Shown piece by piece: positions 36,039 to 44,025 of a DNA stretch of 64,000 bases. The notes beneath the pieces are model-generated. The model did no database searches. It had not been told where the DNA came from and worked only from the letters and a program-made list of their open reading frames with translations. The translations under genes and the position numbers were made by a program. Location of the stretch: the NCBI RefSeq assembly GCF_900104625.1, contig NZ_FNVZ01000005.1, forward strand, positions 682,001 through 746,000, written 5' to 3'. This DNA comes from Leptotrichia massiliensis (GTDB lineage: Bacteria; Fusobacteriota; Fusobacteriia; Fusobacteriales; Leptotrichiaceae). Numbering within the stretch: position 1 is the first letter of the stretch; each line of letters opens with the position of its first letter.

Positions 36039-37700
36039 TTATTTTACAAACAGCTTAATATAAGCAACAATTGATAAAATAACGCCTATAATCGCTTCTC
36101 CGCTCATTAATCCATTAGAAATTAAAAGCAGGTTTGAGTGAGATTTTTGTGAAATTCTGTTTCCAAAAAAACTTGCAAGTCCGCCTAAAAATACTGTTGA
36201 AGTTAAATAAAACGGCACATAGATTCCGATTCCAAAAGTTAAAACTGGTAAATTTAACAGGCTTAAAAGTAGTCCCGCTGCAAGTCCAATAAAGAAAATA
36301 TTCAAAAACGGAATTCCGTTTATTACTGTTGCAACAATGGAGGCTTGTAATGCTATCAAATCGGTATTTTCTACTGGATCGATAGTTTTATAGACTCTGA
36401 AAAATACAAAAAATAAGAATGTTATTACAAAAGAACTTACGATTGAGCCGATTAATTCACCAAAAAGCTGTTCTGATGGATTTACTTTCATTTTATATCC
36501 CGATTTAAAGTCGTTTAGAATATCCCCAGAAAGTCCGCATGCGACAGCTATAATACAAGCTAGTAAAAATAACGTCAGAGTGTTTAAGTTTGTAGAAAAT
36601 TTTATTCCGCCAATGTTTAATCCGTTTAACATTTTATTTAAAAATGAAATTACTAGAATTGTGATTATGGCGTAAATTTCCATTGGATTAACTCCAGTCT
36701 TTCCAGTCGAATAACCTGCGATTATCGTGCATAAAATCGAGATTAGGACTAAAACTAATGCAAGAAATATAGGAAGTTTATAAATAAAAATTATTATAAT
36801 TATTGAAACGGCTGATAAAATAAATAATTTGGTAATGATACTTCTATTTTCTGAATTATTCTTTGATTTATTTGAAAAAATAATTTTTAAAATTACAGCA
36901 ATTCCAATTCCAATCATAAATCCCATTCCAAAACTATTTTTCATAATGGGAAAATCAGCAATTTTAAACATTTTTGCAAGCGGTTCCCAAACAAAAATTA
37001 CAGCAGCGCCACCTAAAAACCAGACAAATGTATTTAAAAATCCAAGCACATACCCGATTCCAACTAAAAGAGGCGATACGTAAAAGCTGAAAGGCACATT
37101 TTTTAGTGAAACTAATGCTGGAATAATAGGAGCTTTTCCTTTTGTAAAGCTAAAATCACGAAAAAGAGCCACAATTGAGCTAAATAACGTTCCAAATGAA
37201 ACATAATGAAAACTCGCAGTATTTTTACCAGAATTTACAAGATTGTAAGCCGCTTCCCCAATTGGAAATTCCAAATCTTCTTCTTCAATTAACTTTGAAC
37301 GAAAAATGTAGGACAAAAATGAACCTGCAATGCTTCCAATCAAAATTGTGATAAAAAGCAGCCGCTGATTTATGTCTGTTAATTTTCCGCCTAAAATAAT
37401 GTAGGCTGGAACTGTAAAGGCAACTCCTCCCGCCACCATTGAACCAGCACTCATAATGGTATGTGTAATTGTAATTTCCTTATTATTCGTCTTTTTAAAG
37501 AATTTTAGTGCCATCATTGATAAAAGTGTAACCATTATCGTTGGCCATGGTAATGCTCCAAATTTGAGTACGATATAAAAAGAGCTGGCAGATACAAGTA
37601 TTGCTCCAATAATTCCAATTAAAATTGATTCAAATGTTATATTTAATCCATTGATTTTGTTATTGTTTTTATTTGTTTTTGATGCTCTCTTTTTTGCCAT
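36039..37700 (-). CDS. OPT-family transporter
   Basis: 553 aa with a Lys/Asn-rich cytoplasmic tail and about 14-16 TM segments. It resembles the prokaryotic OPT/YSL group: SASSFYIVLKFGALPWPTI, FPIGEAAYNLVNSGK and NGIPFLNIFFIGLAAGLLLS. The family moves oligopeptides or metal chelates; the substrate here is not evident. AGGAGG precedes the ATG. It is the last host gene before the prophage. Confidence 0.88.
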   Translation of the reverse strand: MAKKRASKTNKNNNKINGLNITFESILIGIIGAILVSASSFYIVLKFGALPWPTIMVTLLSMMALKFFKKTNNKEITITHTIMSAGSMVAGGVAFTVPAYIILGGKLTDINQRLLFITILIGSIAGSFLSYIFRSKLIEEEDLEFPIGEAAYNLVNSGKNTASFHYVSFGTLFSSIVALFRDFSFTKGKAPIIPALVSLKNVPFSFYVSPLLVGIGYVLGFLNTFVWFLGGAAVIFVWEPLAKMFKIADFPIMKNSFGMGFMIGIGIAVILKIIFSNKSKNNSENRSIITKLFILSAVSIIIIIFIYKLPIFLALVLVLISILCTIIAGYSTGKTGVNPMEIYAIITILVISFLNKMLNGLNIGGIKFSTNLNTLTLFLLACIIAVACGLSGDILNDFKSGYKMKVNPSEQLFGELIGSIVSSFVITFLFFVFFRVYKTIDPVENTDLIALQASIVATVINGIPFLNIFFIGLAAGLLLSLLNLPVLTFGIGIYVPFYLTSTVFLGGLASFFGNRISQKSHSNLLLISNGLMSGEAIIGVILSIVAYIKLFVK

Positions 37701-37849
37701 TAAGTTTCCTCCTCATTTTGTTATTAAATTTTACTTCATTTTTGGGGTGTTTGTCAATGGAATTTTCTTTTATTGTTTGTTAAATTTGGAAAGAAAAAAG
37801 CTAAAATAAAAATTTTGATATAAATATCTAATACACAGTTTAACATAAC

Positions 37850-38077
37850 TTGGAAATTTTAAAAGAATTATAAGAGAATTAATATTGAAAATTTTAAGAA
37901 ATGATTATTAAGACTTCTTAAAAACAGAAATACTGTATTTAAAGTACTTTGTGGCGATTAAACTGTATCTAAAAATCACGTAAAATAACTACGTATGTAA
38001 CAAATACGTAACAATTACACACTATATATTGTGGTTAAAATACAATAAATATCACAATATGTAGTGTTCATAAAAAA
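37850..38077. other. Prophage left-junction region with candidate integrase arm sites
   Basis: Between the OPT gene and the integrase 3' end. Near-direct repeats occur at ACGTATGTAACA (37991-38002) and ATACGTAACA (38005-38014). A 15-bp inverted repeat has arms ACACTATATATTGTG (38019-38033) and CACAATATGTAGTGT (38053-38067), one mismatch. Such sites suit integrase or excisionase binding. The core att sequence cannot be named without the right junction, which lies beyond the window. No tRNA gene is present. The rest of 37701-38109 is AT-rich. Confidence 0.5.
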
Positions 38078-38099
38078 GGCGGCTGTCTGTTCAGCCGTC
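38078..38099 (-). terminator. Terminator of the integrase gene
   Basis: GGCGGCTG (38078-38085 with GGC outer pairs) pairs with CAGCCGTC (38092-38099) around TCTGTT; the A6 run just left of it becomes T6 on the minus strand. Confidence 0.85.
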
Positions 38100-38109
38100 A
38101 AAAAATATA

Positions 38110-39138
38110 TCAATTTATTTTTTCAATTTCTTTTCTCATCTTTTCAATGTTGGTATGTGTATATCTCTTAGTCATACTTATGTTTGTATGCCCTATTATT
38201 CCAGTTATTGCACTCTCGTTATCTGACACATCGCTTATCATTGTAGCGAAGGTATGCCTGGTATCGTGTATTGTGTGTGATATATCCAGCTTTTCCATTA
38301 TTTTCAGAAATTCATTTTTTCTAAAATTGTTATAATTGTAGAAACTTTTTTCAGTTCTATTTGGAATCAGGTATTCTGTCTTGTTTTCCATTCTTTTAAT
38401 TATGAGTGGGAGTATTTTTGGATGTATTGGTATTACACGATTTTTTCCAGCTTCAGTTTTACTTCCGCCAATGATTATATTTTGCTCTAAATCTACGTTT
38501 GTTTTTTGAAGTTTTAGAAGTTCGTTTATTCGCATACCTGTATAAATCAGAATTAAAATTACGTCAGCATATTCTAATTCAATAATGTTTTCCCACAGTA
38601 AAGCAATTTCTTCGCTAGTAAAAACCTTTCTTTCTATTTTTGGTTTATGTTTAGGCAATTTTATAAACTGGCTGTAGTCCTTGACGATTATATCCATCTC
38701 CATTGCATTTTTGAAAAGTATTCCTATGAAAGATTTTAAATTTTTTAAAGTTCCACTTGATAAATGGGAGAGATTATCTATAAAATTTTGAAGTTCTATA
38801 GTTCTTATATCTTTTATTTTTTTGTTGTATAAAGGCTTTAAATAATTGCACCACACTTTATAAGACTTCAGACTTGATTTTTCAATTGAGTTTTTTTTAC
38901 TTTCCATTATTCTGTCTAGAATTTCTTTAAGTGTGACATCACTCAAGTTAATATTATACGGATTATCATTATAGTCTGCAAGGGCCTTTATCGCTTTGGC
39001 CTGTGTTTCATAGTACCCTAATACTTTCATTATCTGTCTGCCTTCCATATCAAAACCTGTTGTAATGCGTACTATAAAAGGTTTTCTTCTTTTCCCAGAA
39101 AGTTTTGATACACTTCCATATCCATTTGGATTTTTCAT
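38110..39138 (-). CDS. Prophage integrase (tyrosine recombinase)
   Basis: A 342-aa site-specific recombinase. It has an N-terminal arm-binding region (GYGSVSKLSGKRRKPFIVRI), a SAM-like core-binding domain (about 65-165) and a catalytic domain with Arg in YTGMRINELL, Lys in GSKTEAGK, HDTRHTFAT, IGHTNISMT and the nucleophile Tyr in KRYTHTN. All catalytic residues are present. It points outward toward the chromosomal junction. AAGGAGTG precedes the ATG. It marks the prophage's left end. Confidence 0.95.
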   Translation of the reverse strand: MKNPNGYGSVSKLSGKRRKPFIVRITTGFDMEGRQIMKVLGYYETQAKAIKALADYNDNPYNINLSDVTLKEILDRIMESKKNSIEKSSLKSYKVWCNYLKPLYNKKIKDIRTIELQNFIDNLSHLSSGTLKNLKSFIGILFKNAMEMDIIVKDYSQFIKLPKHKPKIERKVFTSEEIALLWENIIELEYADVILILIYTGMRINELLKLQKTNVDLEQNIIIGGSKTEAGKNRVIPIHPKILPLIIKRMENKTEYLIPNRTEKSFYNYNNFRKNEFLKIMEKLDISHTIHDTRHTFATMISDVSDNESAITGIIGHTNISMTKRYTHTNIEKMRKEIEKIN

Positions 39139-39178
39139 AAAAAAATCACACTCCTTGTATTGAATTTTAAAGGTTTGT

Positions 39179-39214
39179 GTGATATACTTCTATTGGTGTT
39201 TGTGAGTATATCAC
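39179..39214. promoter_or_regulatory. Inverted repeat upstream of the integrase gene
   Basis: GTGATATAC (39179-39187) and GTATATCAC (39206-39214) are exact inverted copies 18 bases apart, 40-75 bases before the int ATG. Likely a regulator- or recombinase-binding site. Confidence 0.55.
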
Positions 39215-39220
39215 ATTGCT

Positions 39221-39252
39221 TAGTCCCTATTGCCGTAGGGGCTATTTTTTTT
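39221..39252 (+). terminator. Hairpin with T8 tail, plus strand
   Basis: TAGTCCCTA / TAGGGGCTA around TTGCCG, followed by T8. It would stop rightward transcription entering from the int side; no plus-strand gene precedes it. Confidence 0.7.
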
Positions 39253-39291
39253 ATTCCTTCTAAAATTTTAGTTCTTAATCTCATTTTTACG

Positions 39292-39311
39292 AATCCTATT
39301 GCCGTAGGATT
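39292..39311. repeat. Second hairpin with the same TTGCCG loop
   Basis: AATCCTA/TAGGATT perfect stem around TTGCCG, sharing CCTATTGCCGTAGG with the hairpin 70 bases to the left. It overlaps the methyltransferase stop codon by two bases and has no T tract on the minus side. Confidence 0.6.
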
Positions 39312-40047
39312 ATTTTAACCTTAAATTGCCTAATTTAGAATATTCTGCACTTTTTTCAATCCCAATATAGTTCCTGTTTAGTCGTTTACATACTCTTCCT
39401 AATGAAAATGAACCTGCAAATAAATCTAATACAACACTACTCTCATTTGAACTAACTTTTACAATACGTTCTAATAAAATTTCAGGTTTTTGAGAAGGAT
39501 GTTCTACATATTCTTCCATTTTGAATCTCACTCTTGGAAAATGCCAAACATTTCCTGGAACTTTTTTATCATTATACGGAGCAGGTGGACTTTTTCTATA
39601 GTCAATTAATTTTCTTTTTGCTCCTGTTTTAGTTTCAACTAAAATATCTTGATAATTAAATGTATATTTATTTTTATTTTTTACTGCAAAGATTATTGGT
39701 TCATAAAGAGAACCAAAATGCTTTTTTGCTTGTACACCTGAACTATCATACTCCCATATAATTCTTGATTTTATATGCAGTCGTTCTCTTATGAAGATAT
39801 CAAAATATGCATAAAATTGTGTTGAGCACATAAAATACAGAGAGCCGTCTTTCTTTAACTTATTTATACCCAATTCTAACCACTGATAACACCAGTCTAA
39901 ATAATCTTTTTCTGTATTCCAGAAATCAGAAGTTCCTTTATATTTTTTATTCAAATTATAAGGAGGATCTATAAAGATTAAATCTATTGTGTTATCTTCT
40001 ATTGTATTTAAAGCCTCGATAATATCTGAATTTATTATTTTTATCAT
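39310..40047 (-). CDS. Beta-class DNA methyltransferase of a DUF262-HEPN unit
   Basis: 245 aa. Catalytic motif IV DPPY is near the N-terminus (27-30) and SAM motif I LDLFAGSFSLG near the C-terminus (about 208-218): the beta-class order. HPSQKPEILLERI precedes motif I as in other beta enzymes. DPPY favours N6-adenine, though N4-cytosine is possible. Motif I has FAGSFS instead of the common FAGSGT. It is the third gene of a co-oriented set, 31 bp after the HEPN gene. It may protect self DNA or modify phage DNA; the recognition sequence is unknown. Confidence 0.88.
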   Translation of the reverse strand: MIKIINSDIIEALNTIEDNTIDLIFIDPPYNLNKKYKGTSDFWNTEKDYLDWCYQWLELGINKLKKDGSLYFMCSTQFYAYFDIFIRERLHIKSRIIWEYDSSGVQAKKHFGSLYEPIIFAVKNKNKYTFNYQDILVETKTGAKRKLIDYRKSPPAPYNDKKVPGNVWHFPRVRFKMEEYVEHPSQKPEILLERIVKVSSNESSVVLDLFAGSFSLGRVCKRLNRNYIGIEKSAEYSKLGNLRLK

Positions 40048-40078
40048 AAAATTTCACCTCAAATTATTATATCATAAT

Positions 40079-40759
40079 TTAAGCATTATGCATAGACGCT
40101 AAATACTCTCTATTAACTATATTTTTTTCTATAAAACTATGAAAATTTTCCATTTCTCCAATTATTAAATTTTTCATAATCTCAATATCTAAAATATCAG
40201 AATAGGTATTTTCTTTAGCTTTCAAGCCAGTGTGTGCTATCGAATTTCTATTATGCACTAATTTTTCCAAATTTGTTTCAAATACATTAGTTTCATCTAT
40301 CAAGCTATAATTTAAGATGGTACAAATATTCTTATAATTTTTAAATTTTAAATTGCTTTCACTTCCTACTGTATATTTTTCAAAATATTCGTCAATTTTT
40401 ATTTTGAATTTAGAACCTTTTGAAACCAGATCAAGTATCTTTTTTTCTTGAAAAATATTCTTGTCAACTTTATATGTTTTTAAAAGACTTTTTAAATATA
40501 TTAATAAAAAATTTTCAGTAAGTTTAGATAAAACCAGTTTCTGAGATATAATGAATGAAAAATATTTTATTGTGTATTCTTTTATGAATCCTTCCCAATG
40601 TGCATATAATAGTAGTATGAAGGATTTATTTAATATTTCCGCAATTCCCGAACTTTGACAACCCTGAATGTACATATAAAAGTCTGTTATTTCTTTTTTT
40701 CTGTTACTCAGAGCAGTAGTTAATTCAAATATTAATTTCTCATCAGGTCTACTTTTCAT
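40079..40759 (-). CDS. HEPN-domain protein (MAE_28990/MAE_18760-like), predicted RNase
   Basis: A 226-aa all-helical protein. Near residue 171 is LVHNRNSIAHTG, with Arg171 and His176 in the HEPN RxxxxH ribonuclease motif. Upstream, LLYAHWEGFIKEY (about 51-63) is the conserved N-terminal HEPN helix of the MAE_28990/MAE_18760 group. HEPN proteins with this motif typically cut RNA in toxin-antitoxin and abortive-infection systems. Its ATG overlaps the DUF262 stop (TAATG), so the two are translationally coupled and probably act together. RNA cleavage is inferred. Confidence 0.85.
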   Translation of the reverse strand: MKSRPDEKLIFELTTALSNRKKEITDFYMYIQGCQSSGIAEILNKSFILLLYAHWEGFIKEYTIKYFSFIISQKLVLSKLTENFLLIYLKSLLKTYKVDKNIFQEKKILDLVSKGSKFKIKIDEYFEKYTVGSESNLKFKNYKNICTILNYSLIDETNVFETNLEKLVHNRNSIAHTGLKAKENTYSDILDIEIMKNLIIGEMENFHSFIEKNIVNREYLASMHNA

Positions 40760-41829
40760 TATATGTTTCTCCCTATTTCAATACCGCTGATAAATTGATC
40801 TACTACGTTTGACCCTCTATTTGCTTTTTTCTTATATCGTTCGTCATTCTGGATTCTGTTTATTACTTCTGGTAAATTTATATTTTCACTAATATGCTTA
40901 TGCATAAATGAAATTACACAAATGTATAAAAAAGGTGAAAATTTCCTTCCGTTTGCAAAAGGTTTTATAGGTACTTGCCTGTGTATGATTTCAAATAAGT
41001 TCATTATGCTTTGTATATCTTTTATTGCTTTACCATTCTTTAAAACTTCTGTTATGCATAAATCTATAAACCTATCACGTGACGAGTAGTTATTTTTAGC
41101 TATACTTTTAAATATTTCTATTCCTTTTTTACCTTCAAAATCAATATCATTATTTATTATAATTGATGCATAAATTAACAGCTCACTTCTATAGTCTTCT
41201 GAATTCTGTTTAGGACTAATGGTTAAAACATGTTCGCATAAATTAGTATCTTTAAAAGCTTTAATTTCTTCATAAAATTTATTATCTAATTTTGAAATTA
41301 AAAAATTTCTGATTTCTTGTGCAGATAAAGTAATTCCACCCGTATTAAGTCTATTAAAAAGAGTGTATTCAGATTCTATATTTTCAGATACGAATAAATT
41401 AACATCAATTCTTCTCATGTCAAAAAATTTGAATACAGAACTCGAATATTTCTTTTTTAATTCGCTGTATGTTTTATCGTTTAATTCTTTAAGAATTTCT
41501 AAATTTTTTAACGTTAAAGGTTTTTTATTTTCTAGATTTCCGTAGAACCAAAGAATACTAGATATTCTTTGAACGCCATCTATTACTTCCCAATTTCCGT
41601 TTCGGACTGATACAAAAATAGGTGGAAGTGGTACTCCTAACATTATAGATTCAATCAGCTTACTAGCTTGTTCTTCAGTCCATCTAAATAATCTTTGGTA
41701 AACAGGTGTTAAATTAATCTCTGAGTTTTGATGCATGGTTATTAGTTCTCTTAAACTCATTGAATATTTATCCTGAATATATTTATTTGAATTTGCATTC
41801 AAATATTCACTAAATTTTCTCTCGTCCAT
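40759..41829 (-). CDS. DUF262-domain protein (ParB/GmrS-like)
   Basis: 356 aa. The DUF262 fold shows LTPVYQRLFRWTEEQASKLI (about 41-60), LGVPLPPIFV and WEVIDGVQRISSILWF, where DGVQR (84-88) is the DGQQR-type motif tied to NTP binding or hydrolysis in GmrSD-like and SspE-like proteins. The C-terminal half is helical, with no HNH (DUF1524) nuclease, unlike GmrD or SspE fusions. It is the first gene of the DUF262-HEPN-methyltransferase set. A sensor or activator role for the HEPN partner is inferred. Confidence 0.88.
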   Translation of the reverse strand: MDERKFSEYLNANSNKYIQDKYSMSLRELITMHQNSEINLTPVYQRLFRWTEEQASKLIESIMLGVPLPPIFVSVRNGNWEVIDGVQRISSILWFYGNLENKKPLTLKNLEILKELNDKTYSELKKKYSSSVFKFFDMRRIDVNLFVSENIESEYTLFNRLNTGGITLSAQEIRNFLISKLDNKFYEEIKAFKDTNLCEHVLTISPKQNSEDYRSELLIYASIIINNDIDFEGKKGIEIFKSIAKNNYSSRDRFIDLCITEVLKNGKAIKDIQSIMNLFEIIHRQVPIKPFANGRKFSPFLYICVISFMHKHISENINLPEVINRIQNDERYKKKANRGSNVVDQFISGIEIGRNI

Positions 41830-41865
41830 TAAATCACGCTCCTAGCACATGTATTGTAAAATTTT

Positions 41866-41988
41866 CTATTTCTTTTTTCTGGGGTAATGATATTCCCCAG
41901 TTTTCATTCCTCGTTTTTCAAACAGTTCTATTTGTTCTTCAAAAGATAGATGTTTTCCATCATAGGTATTAACTGTTCTTTTTTCTCC
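41866..41988 (-). pseudogene. Remnant of an Abi_2 (AbiD/AbiF-like) gene
   Basis: The minus-strand frame from 41988 to the TAG at 41866 reads GEKRTVNTYDGKHLSFEEQI, then ELFEKRGM, the N-terminal signature of Abi_2 proteins (roughly LTFEEQIELLKSRGM). It has no start codon after the AAGGAG site (41985-41990), and after about 30 residues the similarity ends (KTGEYHYPRKKK). About 250 residues are missing. The end includes CTGGGG...CCCCAG (41879-41900). The structured RNA just upstream supports the identification. Confidence 0.65.
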
Positions 41989-41991
41989 TTA

Positions 41992-42055
41992 TAAAAAAAA
42001 ACCTTTGCGTAGGCCGGAACCCTGTACTATTTAAAGTACTGCAAAGGTATTGATA
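41992..42055 (-). ncRNA. Structured RNA resembling the abiF RNA motif
   Basis: On the minus strand an outer stem ACCTTTGC (42041-42048) / GCAAAGGT (42001-42008) encloses a hairpin GTACT-TTAAAT-AGTAC (42024-42039) and a small AGG...CCT hairpin, a three-way junction followed by T9 (41992-42000) and then a ribosome site. A good promoter lies just upstream and an Abi_2 remnant just downstream. This matches my recollection of the abiF RNA motif; a covariance-model search would settle it. The T9 also makes it a terminator-like attenuator. Confidence 0.65.
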
Positions 42056-42061
42056 TACTTT

Positions 42062-42090
42062 ATCGTACTTTATAATTTATAAATTGTCAA
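42062..42090 (-). promoter_or_regulatory. Promoter of the abiF-like RNA
   Basis: On the minus strand TTGACA (42085-42090), 17-bp spacer, TACGAT (42062-42067). I find no comparable promoter nearer to the DUF262 gene, so this may also drive the DUF262-HEPN-methyltransferase set by read-through. Confidence 0.75.
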
Positions 42091-42164
42091 GTATTATTTT
42101 AAATTTTTTACGTTTTCTGGAATTAAATCTCTTTTTCTTTGGTTTAATTTCACTTTATTGAATA

Positions 42165-42854
42165 TTATTTATTTTTTTCTTTTTCTTTTTTAAATTTTTG
42201 ATAACTACTGTTAGGATCAGGATTTTCTGCACTCTCCATTAATTTTTCTTCCTCAGTTTTTTCATTTTCTATTCCGTAAAGATATTTTTCTGCTTTTTGT
42301 ATTATATCTTTATAATTTTCAGGATGTTTTGCTTTCATAAGAGGTTCAGCTTCTTTTTTAGCTTTTTTTAAGTCGTCTCCAGAATCTTGTAGTGCTTCAA
42401 TAATTTGTAAATATTCTAGAAAATCTTTTTTATTTTCAGGAGTTAATTGTTCAGTTCTTGGTAAGATTTTCATATATTTGGTTGCACTTTTTTCCATTTT
42501 CCATTGAGCGTGAGTTCCCATAAGACGTTTATTTATAAAATCTTCATCACTGTAGGCAACTATAACAATATTATCATTTAAAAAATCTTTTCTTTTTTTT
42601 AGTTGAAGATCCATTATAGTTTTATAAATTTCATCGTGAGTGGCTGTTTCTGGTACATAAACTTGTATAATGTATTCTCCAGTTTCCTGATTTTTTATAA
42701 TTCTAGGTTCAAAACCTTGTTTTTTTGGTGCTTCTTCATTTGTTTTTTCGACTTGTTTATCAACTTTAAGTTCTGGTGATGTTTCTTTGCTTTCTTCATC
42801 TCCACATGATACAATTAAAACTCCTAAACACAAAAACAATAATAATTTTTTCAT
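42165..42854 (-). CDS. Prophage lipoprotein
   Basis: 229 aa: signal peptide with lipobox IVSC (Cys17), then a charged Glu/Lys linker (to about 48) and a mixed domain with IIKNQETGEYIIQVYVPETA, and a highly charged C-terminus. No known domain. Inside the prophage, between the defence locus and the repressor region, such genes are often lysogenic-conversion cargo, possibly surface exclusion (inference). It lies 18 bp after the SWIM-like gene. Confidence 0.75.
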   Translation of the reverse strand: MKKLLLFLCLGVLIVSCGDEESKETSPELKVDKQVEKTNEEAPKKQGFEPRIIKNQETGEYIIQVYVPETATHDEIYKTIMDLQLKKRKDFLNDNIVIVAYSDEDFINKRLMGTHAQWKMEKSATKYMKILPRTEQLTPENKKDFLEYLQIIEALQDSGDDLKKAKKEAEPLMKAKHPENYKDIIQKAEKYLYGIENEKTEEEKLMESAENPDPNSSYQKFKKEKEKNK

Positions 42855-42872
42855 AAAAATATTTTTCCTTTC

Positions 42873-43586
42873 TTATTTCATAATTTCTTTCATCTTTTCA
42901 TTCAAACTTTTTATATTAATAGTTTTATAATATTTAAGGCTTTCAATTAAATATTGAGATTTTGTATATCTGTTATCTTTTAATTTTATTAATCCGTATC
43001 CTTTAAATTTTTGTCGGCTTCCGTTAAATGTGCCATAATATTTTCTATTTTCATCAAAAATATAGTTATTATTATTGTTTCCAACTACAATTACATTGGA
43101 TTCAATGATATTTAGAAATTCTTCTTCAGATAATTCATTATGTAAAATTCCAAATTTTTCGGTTAATTCATCATCTGTAAAATCTCTGTATTCGTAGTAT
43201 GGTTCATCAAATCCCCATTGATTTTTTCTAGTTCCTAAATTTTCGGAGTAATAAAATTTCATACCATTTATTATTTTACTTAATTTTTCTCCTGTTTTAG
43301 CTTTGATAAAATCTTCAAAGAAATCTCCAATATCACTATCTTCAAGCCAGTTATACAAGACTTCTAATTTTTCTTTTGCATTTTCAGTTGAATCATCTAA
43401 ATTAGTTAGATCACCTTCAATTAACTGAAATCTATGTTTGCAATATTGCATTCTTCTTCCGGCAGGACAACCACAACCGCTGTGTATGTCCTTAGAGTTT
43501 TCTTCTTTCCAAAAAGCAACTCTATAAGGTTTTTTTACAGAACCTTTTACGTAAAATACTAAAATTGTTTCTTTATTTTCTTCCAC
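42873..43586 (-). CDS. SWIM-like zinc-binding protein
   Basis: 237 aa. Near residue 38 it has SGCGCPAGRRMQYCKHR, a CxCx(n)CxH pattern of the SWIM zinc finger, which binds DNA or protein. The rest (two thirds) is acidic with no known fold. It is probably co-transcribed with the lipoprotein gene. Role in the prophage unknown. Confidence 0.7.
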   Translation of the reverse strand: MEENKETILVFYVKGSVKKPYRVAFWKEENSKDIHSGCGCPAGRRMQYCKHRFQLIEGDLTNLDDSTENAKEKLEVLYNWLEDSDIGDFFEDFIKAKTGEKLSKIINGMKFYYSENLGTRKNQWGFDEPYYEYRDFTDDELTEKFGILHNELSEEEFLNIIESNVIVVGNNNNNYIFDENRKYYGTFNGSRQKFKGYGLIKLKDNRYTKSQYLIESLKYYKTINIKSLNEKMKEIMK

Positions 43587-43603
43587 AAAAATTGTTCTCC
43601 AAT

Positions 43604-44019
43604 TTATAAATATTTTTCTAATTCTTTTAATAACTTTTTATCTAACTCTGTTAAATCAAGTTTATAAATATCCTTATTGTTAAATATTAAAGTTGCAGCA
43701 AATTCGTTTGCTTCTTGTTCAACTTGGCTTGTTTCGGACAGAAGTTTTTCACTTTCATAAATATAGATACAGCTTCATTAAATGATTGCTGTCCGTGTCC
43801 TAATTCGTGGCTACATACTATTCGTTTGGATAAGTAGGGAAGTTTGATGTTGATGAAAATTGTTTTTTCATTTCCAATACAGGTGTATAGGCCTAGCCAA
43901 GATGAAAAATCGGAATAGATAATTTTTATTCCTTGATGTTCTGCAATTTTAAAAGGATTATCAGTTCCATATTTTTTTATTAAAGTTTTTGCCAACTTTT
44001 TAAAATTTGTTTTGTGCAT
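43604..44019 (-). pseudogene. immA: ImmA/IrrE-type metallopeptidase, frameshifted
   Basis: The start at 44019 gives a peptidase with the zinc motif CSHELGHGQQ. The frame then changes at the A5 run (43745-43749 on the plus strand). Reading one base back restores LLSETSQVEQEANEFAATLI, the normal ImmA continuation with its third zinc ligand, and runs to a TAA at 43604-43606. Without the shift the protein ends LLQL at 43687. ImmA proteases cleave the phage repressor on induction. A GAAAAAC -1 slip site could rescue it, but mutation is simpler. Confidence 0.8.
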
Positions 44020-44025
44020 AAAATC

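Noticed and set aside
39292-39311. Rho-independent terminator of the methyltransferase gene
   Set aside because: The stem is perfect but no T run follows on the minus strand.
41879-41900. CTGGGG...CCCCAG as a separate terminator
   Set aside because: Weak T context and location inside the Abi_2 remnant; noted only as part of that remnant.
43687-44019. A complete short ImmA of 110 aa
   Set aside because: The C-terminal third is out of frame and the true continuation with the third zinc ligand is present in the -1 frame.
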